64,000 bases of DNA from Dendrophyllia cribrosa (taxonomy: Eukaryota > Cnidaria > Anthozoa > Scleractinia > Dendrophylliidae): positions 19,048,193 through 19,112,192 of the forward strand of contig JAJLRJ010000010.1 of NCBI GenBank assembly GCA_024195265.1, in the 5' to 3' direction. Below, piece after piece: positions 51,640 to 62,833 of the stretch. The translations under genes were made by a program, and so were the position numbers. The notes below the pieces were generated by a model that worked only from the letters and a program-made list of their open reading frames with translations, did no database searches and was not told where the DNA came from. The number at the start of each line of letters is the position of its first letter. The first letter of the stretch is position 1.

Positions 51640-53127
51640 TGATTTCATATCATTCCACGAGACCTTTAAGATTCTCTCTGATAATCAGTATGGTTTTCGC
51701 AAACATCACTCCACTGCTTATGTTTTAGCTTGTTTGTATGATTAAATCTCTTCCGCTATTGAAAATAAGGAATGTACAGTTGGTATTTTTATATATTTGT
51801 CTAAAGCCTTTGACACCGTTGATCATCATATTCTAATTTCAAAACTAGAGCATTATGGTGTTCGAGGCACTGCACTTGGATGGTTTGAAAGCTATCTAAG
51901 CGATAGACAACAATATGTGGAATTTAATGGTATCTGTTCGGAGTCTGCCAAATAAAGTGTGGGGTGCCTCAGGGCTCTATACTAGGCCCCCTCCTCTTTC
52001 TGCTCTATATAAATGATCTGTGCAATGTGTCAAAGGTGGTGGACTTTATTCTTTTTGCTGATGAGACAAACATATTTTTTTCTCACAAAGATTATAATTT
52101 ATTTTCTGAAACCCTAAATTCTAAAATGTGTAATTTAACACAGGTGTCGAGCTAATAAGTTGTCAATTAACTTAAAAAAAAAAAATCGAATTTTATGGTT
52201 TTTAGACCACGCCAAAGGAGGCAAACACTTGATCTATCTATTCAAATTGACAACTATAAGATTGAATGTGTGAAAGAAACAGTATTTTTAGGTGTTATCC
52301 TTGATGAGCATTTGTCATGGAATCCGCACATTCTAAGCGTCTCTAGAAAAATATCAAAATCTATAGGCATTTTAAGTCAAGTTTTTGCCTTCCCAAAACT
52401 TCCTTACACTGTTTGTACTATAGTCTAATTTACCCTTACTTAATATATTGTGTTTCAGTGTGGGGATCGACATATCAGAGTAACTTAAATCGCGTTATTA
52501 TTCTGCAAAAGAAGATAAGAATAATATCTAACGTTTCTTTCGATTCTCACACTGATGTTCTTTACAAAGAACAGGAAATTTTGAAATTCTCTAACATTTA
52601 TTTATATCAGATAGGTAAATTTATGTATCTATTTAAAAGAGGCTTACTTCCTAATTATTGTCGTGACATGTTTACTCTTGCAAGCCAGTTACATTCGCAA
52701 TCTTTTTTACATACCTCCCTGTCGAACTAATATTCGAAACTTCTCAATTCGGTTTCAAGGACCTAAGTTTTTCAACTTGTTAAGTCATGAAATTCAAAAC
52801 AGTGAAAGCATCCGTTTGTTTGGAAAGACTTAAAAAATTCCTTCTTTCCTGGTCAAAAATACTCTTTGTTGAGCTACATATTTCTGTTTTCCTTTTCTTT
52901 TCTTTTTTGTTTTTGTTTTTGTTTTAATAATACATGTTATTTTACATGTTATTTTACATGTTTCATGCTGTCCTCATAATTCGTATGATGTACCCTATAT
53001 TGTCAGGAAACCTATAGTTCATAAGCTCCCGGCTTCTATATAGGCTTCCTTGTCAATACCACCTTAAACTTTTTGTAGTCTATCGTCTTAAGTTCATAAA
53101 TTTCTAGTGTATTGTATTATTATTATT
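51640..53127 (+). pseudogene. Jockey/CR1-type LINE fragment with decayed reverse transcriptase
   Basis: Broken frames carry RT motifs in order: [59 protein letters not shown] near 51964, and the catalytic box as FILFADET near 52045, where the second Asp of FADD is Glu. The thumb and C-terminal part follow at 52195-52730 (FLGVILDEHLSWNPHI, VWGSTYQSNLNRVIILQKKI). At least three stops or frame changes. A short ATT tail ends it near 53127. Confidence 0.85.
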
Positions 53128-53129
53128 AT

Positions 53130-53250
53130 GTAGGGTCGATGTGAGGTCGATGTGGGTCGATGTAGGGTCACCACCAACACCACCACAATATCGACCCCAC
53201 AACGACCCCACATCGACCCCACATCGACCCTACATGGTGGTGGTGGTGAA
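53130..53250. repeat. GTCGATG/CATCGAC inverted repeat cluster
   Basis: The left arm has 'gtagggtcgatgtgaggtcg' and further gtcgatgtgggtcgatg units; the right arm has their inverses ending 'cccacatcgaccctac' at 53233. The inner arms caccaccaacaccac and the outer ggtggtggtggtg add a second pairing. About 40-bp arms around a 20-bp loop. Confidence 0.88.
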
Positions 53251-53861
53251 ATTTACTTAACACAGAGATGAACCAAACGTAAAATCGTTTTTAGAGGAAA
53301 CCTTTGCTTCCGAAAAAAGCCAACAAAGCTTTAGGCCTGCAATACGGCCTTATGGTGAATTCGCGCTACGTCCGTAGAGCTATTTCATTCTAACATTTTG
53401 TTCTTGATTTCCTTATCATTTGTGAAGTATATGGATTTGAGTTGTTCTAAATAAAACAGCTTTTGTTGACATAATGATTTGCTGAAACCTTAATGCATTT
53501 TGTTATTATTAAAACAGAGTGCGGGTTTATTGTTTTAGTAACGCAAGTAATTGGTTGCTTTGTTTATTTTCCCGAGGTGCTAATTTTTCATGCAAATTTA
53601 GTTCAGTGTAAGCTACCGGTAAAGTTATAAAAGTCTTAACGCCTCTCGACCAGAAAGCATTAAGACTTGATATGTCCCGTTTGTCCCTTTTGTCCTGATA
53701 GTCCTCGTCTTGTCCTTTTTGTTCTTAAATTGTCCCTGGTGTCCTTGTTTTGTCCTTGTCTTTTTAAGCTAAACCTTTCTTTAAAGGTCTTCATCTGTGT
53801 GACTTGAATGTTTCGGAACCCTCTAATTAGTTTTTTTTCGGTTATAATATCCACAGCTTTG

Positions 53862-53927
53862 AAGGTCTAGTGGTTAAGACACTGCGTTGTGGCCGCAGTA
53901 ACCCAGGTTCGAGTCCTGGTTTAGGCA
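53862..53927 (+). tRNA. tRNA-His(GTG)-like sequence (SINE head or pseudogene)
   Basis: From about 53862 the sequence has an A box (TCTAGTGGTTAAG), an anticodon arm CTGCG-TTGTGGC-CGCAG (anticodon GTG) and a perfect T-arm CCAGG-TTCGAGT-CCTGG. The anticodon and T regions resemble animal tRNA-His, but the acceptor stem pairs poorly and no T-run terminator follows within about 15 bp. A tRNA-His-derived SINE or a pseudogene is more likely than a working gene. Confidence 0.55.
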
Positions 53928-54387
53928 TGTTGTTTTGATCTATGTCTGTAAAGGATATCTGTGTCAGTTGTGTTTTGTTTTGAAGTGATTTGATAGGGCG
54001 GGCAAGTTTGGGCAAACCTATTGTTTCTATTGTTTCAGAATAACACAAAAGGAATAGGTAGTTGACGTCATGAAAAGGGAATCTTAATTCCTGTCCCCGC
54101 AAATTAATGGGAAAGTTAGGTGGAAACAATAGGGCCCGTATTTATAACCATTACGTCATGCTTTACTGACTGGGCAAGCGTAAACAGGCCTTCTAACCCT
54201 ATTGTTTACCACGATGATGTCATTTTCCCGCTTAAATTGCTTAATATATGCGGACCCGCTTGATCCACATGATCCACCGGACGCAGAACTGCGCTATTCT
54301 GTATACTACTGATGTTGATCAACAGATTTCGCATACGGTATGAGCGATTATTGTCAACCTCTCAGTGATCTTTACTTGTATGACTCT

Positions 54388-54540
54388 TGTATATGTTGTG
54401 GTTGTGGTGCAATTTTGTCCTTGGTACAAATTTTATTTTCCTTTGTTTAAAACTCATTATCATACATCATATATTACCATACCCCAAAACAAGAAAAATA
54501 ACATTTGCACCAAGGACAAAATTGCACCACAACATATACA
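54388..54540. mobile_element. Foldback MITE with TGTATATGTTGTGG ends
   Basis: 'tgtatatgttgtgg' with 'tgcaattttgtccttggt' on the left is matched by the inverse 'accaaggacaaaattgca' with 'ccacaacatataca' on the right. The left arm has 6 extra bases. Total about 153 bp. Confidence 0.85.
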
Positions 54541-55610
54541 TGGTCTGTATCTACTTGCAAGCTTTTACATGAAGTCTCGGGATAATCGTATGTCAACTTC
54601 CATATATTACAGTCGCTGATAGCCACTCCTACTTCAACTTCACCTCATCTCATCCATCCAGGTGATCCAGCTGCAAGTGATCCATACCTATAGTCAGTTT
54701 CTTAGACTACTTAAGAACTGCAATGAAAACAATGACTTTGATATCGAGGCAACAATAATGGAGACATTTTTTGCAGCTCACGGTTATCTGAATGACTAAG
54801 AAGAGGGAGAGAACGAGCATCTACTAAAGCTAGACCCAAACTTCTGGAGAGTTCGTCTGGTAACAAATAAAGTAAATAAATCACTTTATTTAAGTGTCAA
54901 AGGAATTTAGCACTAAGTACTAATTGGGGAAACTTTCCAGATCTAATTGGAATTTGGAAGTTTTGGTTTTTGTGGAGAGGGAAAAACCGGAGTACCCGGA
55001 GAAAAACCTCTCAGAGCAAGGAGAGAACCAACAACAAACTCAACCCACATTTGAGACCGGGGCCGGGAAAGTAGACCCCGGGCCACATTGGTGGGAGGCG
55101 AGTGTTAATGATAGAGTCCCATTAGTCACAACCTTCCACCCCAAGAACCTGGACGCCTGCAAGATCATTTCAAGAAACTACAGGATGATAGAATACCCAA
55201 CAACATCTTCAGAAAACCACCACTGAAGGCTTTCAGGCGTGCTAAGAATCTGAAAGACCTGTTAGTTTGAAGCAGCCTGTCACGTGACTTTCCGAACCAT
55301 CCAACAGGTACTTTCCCCTGCAACAGAACCGTTTGCCGCCCATGTCCACATGTTTATTCGTCTGCCACAATAACACGCAAAGGGCATGTCAAAATCACAG
55401 GGCATTTTACGTGAATCACTTACCTACTGGCTTCCGATTGGTCTAAATAATGAAATTAAATGGGTTACGTCTTGACAACTTGCACATGCGCCGAATCGAA
55501 CCGTGAAACCCCTTTAATCAAGGAGCGTTCAGAATATAAATGAACGACTATACAAGGTCTTGCAAAAGGAACAGGAGGGGCGGGAATCTCATATATTTCT
55601 TCGTTTATTT
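54541..55610. other. Intergenic sequence with a degenerate tRNA-type SINE
   Basis: About 54925-55110 contains 'aaaaaccggagtacccggag' and 'cgggccacattggtgggagg'. I associate this pattern with a degenerate tRNA-derived SINE on the - strand, as seen in cnidarian genomes. No gene seen. Confidence 0.35.
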
Positions 55611-55615
55611 ATATA

Positions 55616-56385
55616 CAGTCGAACCTCCACTAACGGACACCTCCCGTAAGCGGACACCTCCCGTAAGCGGACACCTCCCTTAAGAGGATACCAAACTGCG
55701 GTCCCGAAGATTTTTCTTCTCCAACACTACATTTTTAACCTCCAGTAAGCGGACACGGACACCTATATGGGTTCCACCGAGTCTAAAATAACCTCCCGTA
55801 AGCGGACAGTAAACGATATCAAGAACACTTCTAGCAAAATAGGTTCGGTTTTAATTGTGCTTGACCTAAACAAAAGCGAAGTGCGAGTCTGAACAAAACA
55901 GTAACATGTAGATGACTAGTCATTTCGATCCCAAGATGTCATCGATAGTTTCTTTTTACCTAAGGACACTGTGCGTTTTAGAAAATAACTACATACAATG
56001 TACATAAAATATGTACTTCCTGTTCTGTTCACCTCCAAAACATGGCGGATTGGGTATGTTACTGTTTTAAAAATGGCTTACATCAGTTCGTGTGACTACA
56101 ATACGAGAGAGCTTCACAGATATGTGCATTTATGTAGATGCAAGTCTTTCAATCTTGAACCGAAGTTTTTCTGAAATTAATATTCAATTTATGTGTAAAT
56201 AATAAAAAGGAAGCTTTAAAAAGCTAAAAAGCTATTAAAAAAGCTTTAAAATACATGTACTGATGATACGCCCTCTAGAGCACTATTTTTTCCAACCTTT
56301 TTTCGACCTCCCGTAAGCGGACACTTACACTTGGTTCCGAGGGTGCCCGCTTACGGGAGGTGTCCGCTTACGGGAGGTTCGACTG
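55616..56385. mobile_element. pogo/Tigger-like MITE, 770 bp, TA-flanked
   Basis: Ends CAGTCGAACCTCC and GGAGGTTCGACTG are perfect inverses, continuing into repeated 'cccgtaagcggacac' motifs. TA lies at 55614-55615 and 56386-56387. Its interior matches the disrupted copy at 17321-24450. No transposase frame. Confidence 0.9.
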
Positions 56386-56387
56386 TA

Positions 56388-56462
56388 ATTGGGGATCATT
56401 TTGCGTCGTATTTAGTTCTCTTTGGGGATCATTTTACGTCGGGGATCATTTTACGTCGTGTA
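56388..56462. repeat. End fragment of the TGTACACGAC element family
   Basis: Three 'ggggatcattt' motifs and a terminal 'cgtcgtgtaca' match the right end of the 4-kb element at 19648-23650. It directly abuts the pogo-like MITE, and no partner end was found. Confidence 0.65.
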
Positions 56463-57984
56463 CAAGTGCATCTAAATTCCACGAAACTACTCATTTGACA
56501 CATTGTTAGACTGCTCACACTACATTGTTCGTCTGTGCATGCTTCGTTGTTTTTTCTCTGAGAAAAAAAAAATTTGCTAATGAAGTGTGCTCCTGGGCAC
56601 ACTTCAAGCGTGCTGAAACCAATTTCTTTTATTTTAAAGTGGAAGCATGTTGTGAGCGTGTCAGCACCTTTATCCCTGTTTTCCCGTGGATGGTCACAAT
56701 TAACTGTAAAGGGGACTTGGTGGAAGGAGATTACTATGCGAAGGAAACTATCAATCGCTTACAAAGCGAAATTCCAGTGATTGATTTAACGGAGCGCAAA
56801 AATCTGTGCAAAGTGGATGTAAAACCCAATGTATAGAACAAGGACAAAAACCGAGCACATTTTTTCTTCAATGCGGTGAAATTTATTTTAAATTTCACTG
56901 GAACGGGGAATTTCAGTTTCTTTTTCACATCACATTCCTCGGTTCACGAGTAGCGTCAGTATTTTATTGATATGTTCTAACTATAAGGCAAACAGTTGCC
57001 GCCTTAGTCTAAAACAGAATTTAGATCAGATAGTGGTTTAGGCTACAATTTCAAACCATTATAGAGATTGAAAGAAGGTCTAAAAAACATGTCCTTTAAT
57101 GAAAGATTTCAACTTGTTAAAAATATCCTCCTTATGAATGTCCACAACCAGATTATTCCATAGATTACGGACCGCAGATAAAACAACGCCCTCTGCGTTT
57201 TCAACTGACATCTTTTCCCAGCACCTCTTCATCCAAACGAAGACTGTAACGAGACTTTTTCTTGATAATGAACAAGTCCCACAAATACCTCGTTGCAACA
57301 CAGTAAATTACTTTCACACTAAAAAAAAAGCTTGACATTTGGCATCAAACTGTACCGAAAACCCAAGTTTTTCCTTAAAAATTAAAATTAAACCCAATTT
57401 TTTTTAAAAAGGAACATAATACAGGCGTTGTCTCACTATAGCGAAGCACGTTGAATATAATCCTTGCACCCGCACTTCACGTGTTCCACTTTACAAATGT
57501 GTACCAACAGTAAACGACATACAAGACTATCCCAATACTCAGTACTCCCTATCATCAGACCGTGAACTTACATGCACGCAGATTCCCAAGACATACACAT
57601 TTCAATGCCCAATACAACAACGCCCAAGTATATGCTCCCACAGCGTCTTGTTACCTATCAAATTGGCTCTTGAACTGAGAGGTCAACAAGCGACACTCTG
57701 GGTCGCAAACATCACTTCTCGCCATTTTATTTCTTTATGCCCCATTTCAGCTTTAGAACTAGTCCAGCTTTAGCACTAGACAACCTTTATCGAATATTTT
57801 AATTTAAGTACTTTATTTCTAACATTGCGACCCAAAACAAGTATAAAAAATATGTGGGGATTTTTGTCAGGGAAATAATTCACCGCAGTGACGCCGCTAA
57901 AAGCTCAAGTTTGGATCTGTTCATCAAGTGTGTACCTCATATACCATGAATTTTTGGGTGAAGAATCTTTTATTTAAAGTGTTC
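56463..57984. other. Intergenic sequence, partly related to the interior of the 4-kb element
   Basis: 57602-57645 ('gcccaatacaacaacgccca' then 'cacagcgtcttgtt') is the inverse of about 20548-20590, and 56505-56525 is the inverse of about 20656-20676. A 103-codon + frame at 56525-56836 is not recognised. Confidence 0.45.
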
Positions 57985-58340
57985 CGTATTCACGAGTTGA
58001 CTCAATGGAGCCTTTGATTAACTCGTGAATACGCCAAGCAATGAACGAGTTTTAGCAGACGGGGATAAATATGCAAATTTTCACTCATTCCATCTATCGG
58101 TTGTAAAGTTTTCTCGGTAATTCTGCTGACCAAGGCTTGCGCATATATTTGCCCCTTCCAAATGCGATAGGTAATGGTCACCTGCCTTACCCATGGGGGC
58201 GGCGTTAGGGAAAGGTGCGGAGTTCGCGCAAAGGGTGGGGGAAGGGGATCGGTGTAGCAAAACTCGTATGAGGGGGGAGGGCCCGAAGTTTGTTTCGTAT
58301 TCACAAGTTGGCTTGTAGCAGCCTTTGATTATTTATACCG
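57985..58340. repeat. Dispersed repeat shared with 1-1100
   Basis: Contains a 'gtattcacgag...gagcctttgatta' module, then 'actcgtgaatacgcc', 'aaatatgcaaattttcactc' and a G-rich stretch, in the same order as near 600-960 and 285-600. Confidence 0.6.
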
Positions 58341-58475
58341 GGTATGCAAAGAGGACTAGTCTAGCAATTCACCTGTTTAGACATAAAACTGTACCTTAAA
58401 TATATTTCAGTATTTTAAATTATTCTGCTTGGCCTCATCAAGTTGAACAGCTCATTAAGAAGTGCTGACATTTAA

Positions 58476-58924
58476 GTAATGCTCCACATAAGAACTATAG
58501 TAAACTTCATTGTTCTGCGGCATTGGCTCTTTCCCACAAAGAATATCTTTGGTTTCAAGAATAGAGGAGGGGCTGACGGTTCAGTAATTATATTTCAGTA
58601 TAAAAATTAAGAAAATCCATTTGCGTCAATTAAATTTTAGGAAATGTTCGTGCTTAACCAATCAGAATAGCAGAAGACAATAGCTAATAATTTTGCTTCT
58701 TTGATGAAGTTCCCAAATACAATATCTTTTAAAACTTGCATGTTGTGCGATTGGGTCTCAAATTACTTGAAACCTTAAATAAATAGACAAAATGCATCTT
58801 GAACCTTAACTTTTTAGTAGTTTTTGAGTCTAGGCCAATGAGATCACTAGTTGTAACAATGAAAAAAGTTGACATTCCATCGTGTATTACCGTTCAGCGC
58901 TATCCTTCTTATGCGGATCATTAC
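58476..58924. mobile_element. TTAA-flanked 450-bp MITE, copy 2 (inverted)
   Basis: Starts GTAATGCTCCACATAAGAAC, ends CTTATGCGGATCATTAC, TTAA at 58472-58475 and 58925-58928. Same family as 17521-17970, opposite orientation. Confidence 0.85.
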
Positions 58925-58928
58925 TTAA

Positions 58929-59479
58929 TAATTTATAAGGGCACAGCTAACCATGGGGAAAATTGTTCTGGTTTTTAAGAAGACATAAGATGTTTAATAA
59001 ACGTTAACAATAATTCAATACATAAAGATGTTGTCCAGTTATTTCATAGGGTTTACATAAACACCTTTGAGTTTTAATATTATTATGGCCACGTAACTGG
59101 GGTTGGGAAAACAAGAAACAGTTGTGGAACCACAATCCACCCTTAATGAGTGTGTCAACTGCCATTTTCTTTAAGGAAACAAGGAAAAAAATATTTCAGT
59201 TTTCTTTATAGATATCCACGATAATTCACTAAAACTCTAATGGGCAGGGTTACTTACTTTGTATCGGTATGAGACAGTTAACTGGCGCTTAACGATATCA
59301 CTAGCTATCAACCTGCACAAAACAAAGGACAGTTTCCAAGTAAGTAAATAAAAGTGTTGTAAGACCAAAGCCAAAGTTAACACTCTGGCCAGTCAAAACA
59401 GACAAACAACATAATCCAACAAGCCAATCCAAACTTGAAGCAAGTACATGTAGCCGGTTTTGGTTCTACTGCTGCTTGG
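58929..59479. other. Spacer between two inverted MITE copies, no gene
   Basis: About 550 bp of AT-rich sequence without recognisable coding or repeat structure. Confidence 0.4.
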
Positions 59480-59483
59480 TTAA

Positions 59484-59934
59484 GTAATGATCCGCATAAG
59501 AAGGAAAGTGCTGAAACGCAATGCACGATGGAATGTCAACTTTTTTCATTGTTACAACTAGTGATCTGATTGGCCTAGACTCAAAAACCGCTAAAACGTT
59601 AAGGTTCAAGGTGCATTTTGTCTAATTATTTTAAGGTTTCAAGTAATTTGAGACCCAATCGCACAACATGCAATTTTTAAAAGATATTGTATTTGGGGAA
59701 CTTCATCAAATAAGCAAAATTATTAGCTATTGTCTTCTGCTATTCTGATTGGTTAAGCACAAACATTTCCCAAAATTTATTTGACGCAAATGGATTTTTT
59801 TTTATTTTTATACTGAAATATAATTATGAACCATCAGCCTCTCCTCTATTCTTAAAATCAAAGATATTCGATGTGGGAAAGAGCCAATGCGGCAGAACAA
59901 TGAAGTTTACGGTAGTTCTTATGTGGAGCATCAC
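59484..59934. mobile_element. TTAA-flanked 450-bp MITE, copy 3
   Basis: Starts GTAATGATCCGCATAAGAAG, ends ATGTGGAGCATCAC, TTAA at 59480-59483 and 59935-59938. Same orientation as copy 1. Confidence 0.87.
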
Positions 59935-60085
59935 TTAATTGAGAAAGTGGTGTAAGTTTTTTTAGCCAATCACAAAGCATAGTAATACACCTAACCAAAA
60001 CAAAAATGAATTACTTCTGAAAACACTTGTTTGTGGTTTGTGTTTCCATAACAGTTTCTTGTTTTCCCAATTTCTCAAAGCACTG

Positions 60086-60240
60086 CAGTTAAACCTGTAT
60101 TAAGCGGACACCGTATTAATTACGCAGACAGTAGCTAAAGTCCCGACAATTTGTTCCCAAGTTTCTATTAAGTGGAGGCGGACACCTAAATGTTAACCGA
60201 AATAGTTGTTTCTATTGTTTAAAGCCTGTATTAAACGGAA
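60086..60240. mobile_element. Mariner/Tigger-like terminal fragment
   Basis: CAGTTAAACCTGTATTAAGC followed by 'ggacaccgtatt' resembles a Tigger-type end; further 'taagtggaggcggacacc' and 'cctgtattaaacgg' motifs follow. The opposite end was not found. Confidence 0.4.
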
Positions 60241-60718
60241 ACTTAAGTATAGACTCAAGTCATTGACGACAAAATCACATTTTTCTATTCTAGCAGTTTG
60301 TCATAATTGGAAAGCTAAGAAAGCGCATGCTGAATGGGAGAATGAAATCAGTCAGATAAAGAGCATGATCTGTTTAAAGAGCCAATTTTAAGGTGCCTCG
60401 ACTGGTTTTTTTTGGCGACATAACATCCCAACTTTGAACGGCTGATACTTCACTGTCTGAGCTCGGTCAGGCAAGCTGCTTCACACATATACTAGAGATA
60501 AAATGAACTTTCCAAAAAAGTAGATTTGATTGACATGGGTGTTACCATAAGAACGATCTGATGACGTCATAGTTTTTGCATATTAGTAATTTTCTCAACA
60601 TCTAGAACTAAACTTTTAAAACGATTGTATGTCGCTTGTAGTCTAGATGTAAATGTTCAAGACTGCAAAGTTTGAAAAAATTATATGAGAGCGTTTTAGA
60701 ATAAAATTGGGTTGAATA

Positions 60719-61010
60719 TTAGTTTCCTTTGCGACGACATTTAACGCGATTTCGCAAAATAGTACTTTTACAAAAATTACTATTTTGCGAAATGGGTTGT
60801 TCCATCGCTAAAGAAAGTTCTAGCAGTAAAGAGCGGAATAGGAAACGTATTATAGGCTATTCAGGTTTATATTTTAGTGACATCGGCAGCCATTACGTAT
60901 ATTTTTAACGCGGCTGGATTCTTCAAAAGGAGGAGTTTCGCAAAATAGTAATTTTTGTAAAAGTACTATTTTGCGAAATCGCGTTAAATGTCGTCGCAAT
61001 GGAAACTAAT
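60719..61010. mobile_element. Foldback element with 53-bp arms and nested hairpins
   Basis: The left arm (60719-60771) and right arm (60958-61010) are inverses over 53 bp with one mismatch: 'attagtttcc' then 'gcgacgacatttaacgcgat' then 'ttcgcaaaatagtac'. Inside each arm a second hairpin motif (tttcgcaaaatagtaat and inverse) repeats. Confidence 0.88.
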
Positions 61011-61610
61011 AGCGGCCATCTCTCTTTTATCAAGTTATAAAGACATCATGCATTTGCAATCATTTGGTACTGATAACGAGTTTCTCCTCGACAGGAACCG
61101 TATAACGCAGAATTTCGCAAAATAGTAATCTTACAAGAATTACTATTTTGCGAAATAAGTTGTAATATCATCAAGCAGTTCTTTTAAACGCTCAATGTGA
61201 CAGAAAATGATAAAGTTTTGGATAAGAAATATTTTTGCTTGAACGGAGAACCCAAATACTTACGTGAAAGGAAAACAGCGCAGAATTCCGCAAAATGAAT
61301 TACTATTTTGCGAAATGGGTTGTTCCATCGCCAAAGAAAGGTCTAACAGTAACGAGTGGGGTAGGGAACGTGTTACAGGCTATTTAGGTTTATATTGTTG
61401 TGAGATAGGCAGCCATTATATTTTTAATGCGACTGAATTCGTCACAAGGAGAAGTTTCGCCAAATAGTAATTTAATTGTAAAATTACTATTTTGCGAAAT
61501 CGCGTTAAATGTCTTCGCAACGGAAACTAATAGCGGCTACCTCTATTTTATCAAGTTATAAAGACATTTATGTTCAGTGTCATGCATTTATTTTCAATCA
61601 TTTGGTATAA
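60780..61610. repeat. Diverged direct duplication with repeated TTTCGCAAAATAG hairpins
   Basis: The block 'tattttgcgaaatgggttgt' to 'aatcatttggta' at about 60781-61070 recurs at about 61304-61606. Hairpins of ttcgcaaaatagtaa type lie at 60750-60792, 60935-60980, 61112-61157, 61286-61316 and 61454-61500. Confidence 0.85.
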
Positions 61611-61612
61611 TT

Positions 61613-61641
61613 TCGTTTCGTTTCGTTTCGTTTCGTTTCGC
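61613..61641. repeat. (GTTTC)n microsatellite
   Basis: About five cgttt units at the edge of the hairpin cluster. Confidence 0.88.
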
Positions 61642-62664
61642 AAAGGAGAATAAGCTAGCGTATAGTATACTCTCTACTATACGCTCAGGTAAACGTCCGA
61701 TGCAAAACCCTTCAAATCTCTTAGACGTACAGTCAACGGCGAACTCAGAATCCTTCAAAATCGCTCAAAATATCACTTTTACGGCAAAAGGACGACAACA
61801 CACAACAAATAAGATAACTTAACGTTTATTTAGCGTTAATCAGTACATACATTTGGCGATACGTCGCTATAATATGAAATTTAGGTAAATGAAAATCCCA
61901 TACATTTCCTACAAAATTACAAACGGTTATGTTACACAAACAGATTGTGTGGGCTCCCTGTGATTAAATCACGGACAAATATACTTTTTGTATGTGGGAA
62001 AAATCTGAGACCTTTCGGAGTACACGGCACGGCAGAATTGAAGGATTTTGCCCGATTCCACGGCGATAGCATGAATTTGTTTGATGTTGCCTGCGTGACA
62101 TATCTCGCGACATACAGTAGCCCTTTTAACACAGGTTTGACTGTATTTAAATGTAAACTTGTTAATTACCGAAATGTTCTGTTCATTTGGCCAGAACTGC
62201 TGGTCATATTAACAGGGCTGGTTATTAACAGTCATATTAACAGGGTCATATTAACAGGGCAACAGCATTGCAATGTATTCATGATCTGTCCTGCTCCATT
62301 CTTTTCAGAATACATGTACTAGCAAACAACAACCAATTGTCACAATCCAATGTTTATCTCTAGAACATTTCCCTGCCTTAAGTAATGTGGAAAGTGCCAA
62401 AATCTACAAGTCTTATATAGTAGCCAATTAGGCTTATTTGTTGTGAAGTCACTCTTGGTTCAAATGAACACTATCCAACCACCCAGCCAGTGTTTTGTTT
62501 GCCATCTTCAGCTTCTTACATTTGAGAGAGGACACACACAGTAGTAACAAATGAGTGGCCATTATGAATGAATAACTTGTAACACTCCGGAGATGACGTA
62601 AGACATGACCATGGATCTGCAGCTGTGTGGTATTAATTATTCAGACTGAATCCAGTGACAAAGT
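61642..62664. other. Intergenic sequence with unassigned frames; possible TM2D3 3' UTR
   Basis: The part next to 62665 would be the 3' UTR of the TM2D3-like gene. Overlapping unassigned frames lie at 61932-62132 (-) and 61945-62322 (+). 62206-62262 has a short tandem 'gtcatattaacagg' repeat. Confidence 0.35.
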
Positions 62665-62833
62665 CTAGAATATGTAGAGTGAGCCATCCTCTGGTCCAAC
62701 ATATCCAATAATAATAAGAATCAGATCTACAAGGGTCCACACTCCCAGGCCCCCAAAGCTGAATAGCTTTCCAAGGCCCTCTCTCCAGTGCCCCAAGTAA
62801 AAACGATCCACACCAAAACCACCCAGTGTCAAG
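62665..62833 (-). CDS. TM2D3: TM2D3/almondex-like protein, last coding exon
   Basis: On the - strand, after the acceptor GTAAATTTCAG, 56 codons run to TAG at 62665-62667. The reading is a TM2 domain: LTLGGFGVDRFYLGHWREG, then GKLFSFGGLGVWTLVDLI, III, and the terminal GYVGPEDGSLYIF. The DRF triplet between two hydrophobic segments and the GP.DGSLYI end are typical of TM2D3. In Drosophila, almondex promotes Notch signalling (family knowledge). The exon begins one base into the frame, so an upstream exon exists. I found no cysteine-rich upstream exon between 62834 and 64000, so it probably lies beyond the window. The gene is convergent with the GRAMD1-like gene. Confidence 0.9.

Noticed and set aside
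61932..62322. Overlapping frames of 66 (-) and 125 (+) codons as genes
   Set aside because: Neither shows a recognisable motif; a - strand AATAAA near 61826 makes a 3' exon conceivable but not supportable.
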